Assembly: GCA_012840785.1 (NCBI GenBank)
Contig: DUVZ01000226.1
Coordinates: forward strand, 1 to 34,395
Source: Bacteroidales bacterium
GTDB lineage: Bacteria; Bacteroidota; Bacteroidia; Bacteroidales; Dysgonomonadaceae
Length of the DNA stretch: 34,395 nucleotides
Reading direction: 5' to 3'
Shown here: positions 31,894-34,395 of the stretch, piece by piece
Layout: the number at the start of each line of letters is the position of its first letter
How positions within the stretch are numbered: the first letter of the stretch is position 1
The notes under the pieces: model-generated
What the model saw: the letters and a program-made list of their open reading frames with translations, nothing else
The model's database searches: none
What the model was told of the DNA's origin: nothing
Position numbers and translations under genes: made by a program

Positions 31894-32895
31894 TTATTTC
31901 TTGTTATAATACTTTTCTAATTCATCTTCAACGCTTTTGTTTTTTCTAAACATTACTTTTTTGATGTAAGATTTTAAAAATCCCCATCCATATCCATAAA
32001 GCTGAATTGCAGATGTAATAATTGAAATAAATCCGATGGATAGTTTTTTATATTCTAGAGAGGATACAATAAAAATAAGTAGAAAGTAAAATAGCAAAGG
32101 AAAAATAAACCAAATATTATAGAACGATACTAACAACATTATCAGAGAGATTATAATGAATAATGCTGGTAGTGTATGCACTAGTTTTAAAGAAGATGGG
32201 TGTAGCAAATATAATGATATACGTGCCATTCCAAAAACGTGAACTTGACGATAAAAAGAACGTAAATCTACCCTTCTTTTGTGATATACATAAGCATCAG
32301 AAATAAGTTGGCAAGTATATCCATTATCTCTTATTCGAAGACTTAAATCAATATCTTCACCAAACATATCTTTAAATCCTCCAACTTTTTCATACACCTC
32401 TTTTGAAAAACCCATGTTGAATGTACGTGGAACAAATTTTTCCATTTTCACTCCCTTCGAGCCTCTTATGCCACCTGTTGTAAGAAAAGATGTCATCGAA
32501 AAACTAATAGCTTTTTGCAAATCAGTAAATGATTCATCTGCTTTGTCGGGTCCTCCATAACTATCTGTATAGTTTGAATCCAATGTTTTTTTTATTTTTT
32601 CAAAATAGAAAGGAGGAATCACACAATCAGAGTCGAAAAAAACAAAATAATCACCTTCAGCCTTCTCCATGCCATAATTTCTAGTTTCACTCCTTCCACT
32701 ATTTTCTTTATAATAGTAGCGGATATTGATATCATCTTTATATTTTTCAGCAACTAGATTGCATTTTTCAGTTGAGCCATCTTCTATTAGTAAAACTTCA
32801 AAGTCTAAGTATGTCTGTTCACTTAAACTTTCTAATAGTTCATCTACTTCTTCAGGACGATTGTATACCGGTATAATAATTGAAAAAAATGGCAT
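31894..32895 (-). CDS. GT2-family glycosyltransferase with C-terminal TM segments
   Basis: FSIIIPVYNRPEEV, LIEDGSTE, FFDSDCVIPP, FGEDIDLSLRIRDNG. Confidence 0.93.
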   Translation of the reverse strand: MPFFSIIIPVYNRPEEVDELLESLSEQTYLDFEVLLIEDGSTEKCNLVAEKYKDDINIRYYYKENSGRSETRNYGMEKAEGDYFVFFDSDCVIPPFYFEKIKKTLDSNYTDSYGGPDKADESFTDLQKAISFSMTSFLTTGGIRGSKGVKMEKFVPRTFNMGFSKEVYEKVGGFKDMFGEDIDLSLRIRDNGYTCQLISDAYVYHKRRVDLRSFYRQVHVFGMARISLYLLHPSSLKLVHTLPALFIIISLIMLLVSFYNIWFIFPLLFYFLLIFIVSSLEYKKLSIGFISIITSAIQLYGYGWGFLKSYIKKVMFRKNKSVEDELEKYYNKK

Positions 32896-32907
32896 GGATA
32901 TTTTTTA

Positions 32908-33852
32908 TTAGTTGTTTCTGAGAAGTTTATCAAAATAGTGGATTGTTTTTTTCAATCCCTCTTCCAATTCTATTTTTGGACTCCAATCTAATTTTTCTTT
33001 TGCAAGAGATATATCTGGTCTTCTTTGTTGTGGGTCATCTTTGGGTAAAGGCTTGAAAATTAATTTAGATTTTGAGTTGGTCAATTTAATAACAGTTTGT
33101 GCTAATTCCAAAATTGTAAATTCGTTTGGGTTTCCAATATTTACAGGTCCAATAAAGCTATCGGATGTTGCCATCATCTTCACCATTCCTTCAATCAAAT
33201 CATCTACATATTGAAAGCTACGCGATTGATTTCCATCACCATATATAGTTATATCTTCATTTCTAAGGCATTGTACTATAAAGTTTGAAACCACTCTCCC
33301 ATCATTGGGATGCATATTTGGTCCATAAGTATTAAAAATTCGGATAATTTTAATTTTCAAGTCACATTGACGGTGATAATCCATAAAAAGAGTTTCAGCA
33401 CATCGTTTACCTTCATCATAACAAGATCTTTCGCCTATTGGATTTACATTTCCCCAGTACGATTCTACTTGTGGATGTATTTTAGGGTCACCATACACTT
33501 CACTAGTTGAAGCTTGTAATATTTTTGCACCTGTAGTTTTTGCTGTTTCCAGCATGTTGATAGCACCCATAACCGAAATTTTTACAGTTTGGATAGGATT
33601 GTGCTGATAGTGTATTGGAGAGGCGGGACAAGCTAAATTATATATTTCATCTACTTCTGCAATGTATGGATACACTATATCGTGTCGTATAAGTTCAAAC
33701 ATTGGGTTGTCTAGCATCGACAAGACATTCATTTTACTTCCCGTAAAATAATTATCAAGACAAAGAACCTCATTGTTTTGTTCTAAAAGTTTTTTACACA
33801 GATGTGAACCAATAAATCCAGCTCCACCAGTTACTAATATTTTTTTTTTCAT
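32908..33852 (-). CDS. NAD-dependent epimerase, UDP-glucuronate decarboxylase-like
   Basis: [52 protein letters not shown]. Confidence 0.93.
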   Translation of the reverse strand: MKKKILVTGGAGFIGSHLCKKLLEQNNEVLCLDNYFTGSKMNVLSMLDNPMFELIRHDIVYPYIAEVDEIYNLACPASPIHYQHNPIQTVKISVMGAINMLETAKTTGAKILQASTSEVYGDPKIHPQVESYWGNVNPIGERSCYDEGKRCAETLFMDYHRQCDLKIKIIRIFNTYGPNMHPNDGRVVSNFIVQCLRNEDITIYGDGNQSRSFQYVDDLIEGMVKMMATSDSFIGPVNIGNPNEFTILELAQTVIKLTNSKSKLIFKPLPKDDPQQRRPDISLAKEKLDWSPKIELEEGLKKTIHYFDKLLRNN

Positions 33853-34067
33853 ACTGAAACTATGTTAGCTGGCAAAATTACTTAATTATCTTTTAATCAA
33901 CAACCATGATTAAAAGATATATTGAAGTAGTTGCGTAAATTATTGTAAAAAAAATAGAATATTAGAGAAAAAGGTATATCTTTGTTGTTGCTAAATAAAG
34001 TATTTCTGAAATATTATTTATAATAGTTGAAGTTATCTTTTGTAGTTGTTGTAACACGTAAGTTTAA

Positions 34068-34395
34068 ATGATAAAATCAATTCTATCTTTATTATTGTTT
34101 TCCTTGGTTTTATTTTCATGCCAAAAAGATGATAATAAATTAGTTATAGAAGGGGAATTGTCAAACTTGACAACCCCTTATTTTCTAGCATCATCTCGAG
34201 TGTCTGATACTATTCGAATTGATACTGTATATGTTGATGAGAAAGGTAAGTTTTCTTATATACAGCATGTAGACACCTCTACTATCTTTACATTTTATTT
34301 CAATGATTTCAATTCATCTACAATAGTATTCTCAGATAAGGGAGTAAATAAAATAAAATTGAAAGGTGATACTAAATTATCCGATTTAATTGAGA
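34068..34395 (+). CDS. Lipoprotein, possibly DUF4369/thioredoxin-like family (partial at window edge)
   Basis: Hand translation MIKSILSLLLFSLVLFSCQKDDNKLVIEGELSNLTTPYFLASSRVSDTIRIDTVYVDEKGKFSY...; TATCTTTG box at 33977-33984. Confidence 0.65.
   Translation, partial: MIKSILSLLLFSLVLFSCQKDDNKLVIEGELSNLTTPYFLASSRVSDTIRIDTVYVDEKGKFSYIQHVDTSTIFTFYFNDFNSSTIVFSDKGVNKIKLKGDTKLSDLIE

Overview
The window reads as ordinary Bacteroidetes (Bacteroidales-like) chromosome. It is AT-rich, and several genes are preceded by the Bacteroidetes promoter pair TTG/TTTG - 19-20 nt - TAnnTTFG-type box (TAnnTTTG). Gene order: 3' end of a umuC-like gene; DUF2023 gene; dnaJ-grpE; HD phosphohydrolase; small His-rich exported protein plus TonB-dependent receptor (receptor split by an in-frame TAA); PpiC/SurA-like foldase - OstA-like - small membrane protein - mutL; aldo/keto reductase; tRNA-Gly and tRNA-Leu; a non-coding stretch with short palindromic repeats at 41-bp period; YrdC/Sua5; S41 peptidase; small exported protein; dus; GH29 fucosidase; M23 peptidase; tRNA-Arg; biotin-dependent carboxyltransferase; DEAD-box helicase; lipoprotein with a PTP-like domain lacking the catalytic Cys; a long AT-rich intergenic region; nadA; PEP carboxykinase; upp; GT2; UDP-glucuronate decarboxylase-like SDR; start of a lipoprotein gene. 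The most interesting signal is the AT-rich gap upstream of nadA. It holds four perfect TTATCAACA 9-mers plus one abutting near-match, followed by a DnaA-trio-like tract and an AT-rich stretch. This resembles a replication origin (oriC) unwinding module. Other leads: promoters placed so that transcripts would be leaderless, the split receptor with its His-rich partner, the palindromic repeat array, and the Cys-less phosphatase. Calls rest on reading translations and motifs; no searches were run.
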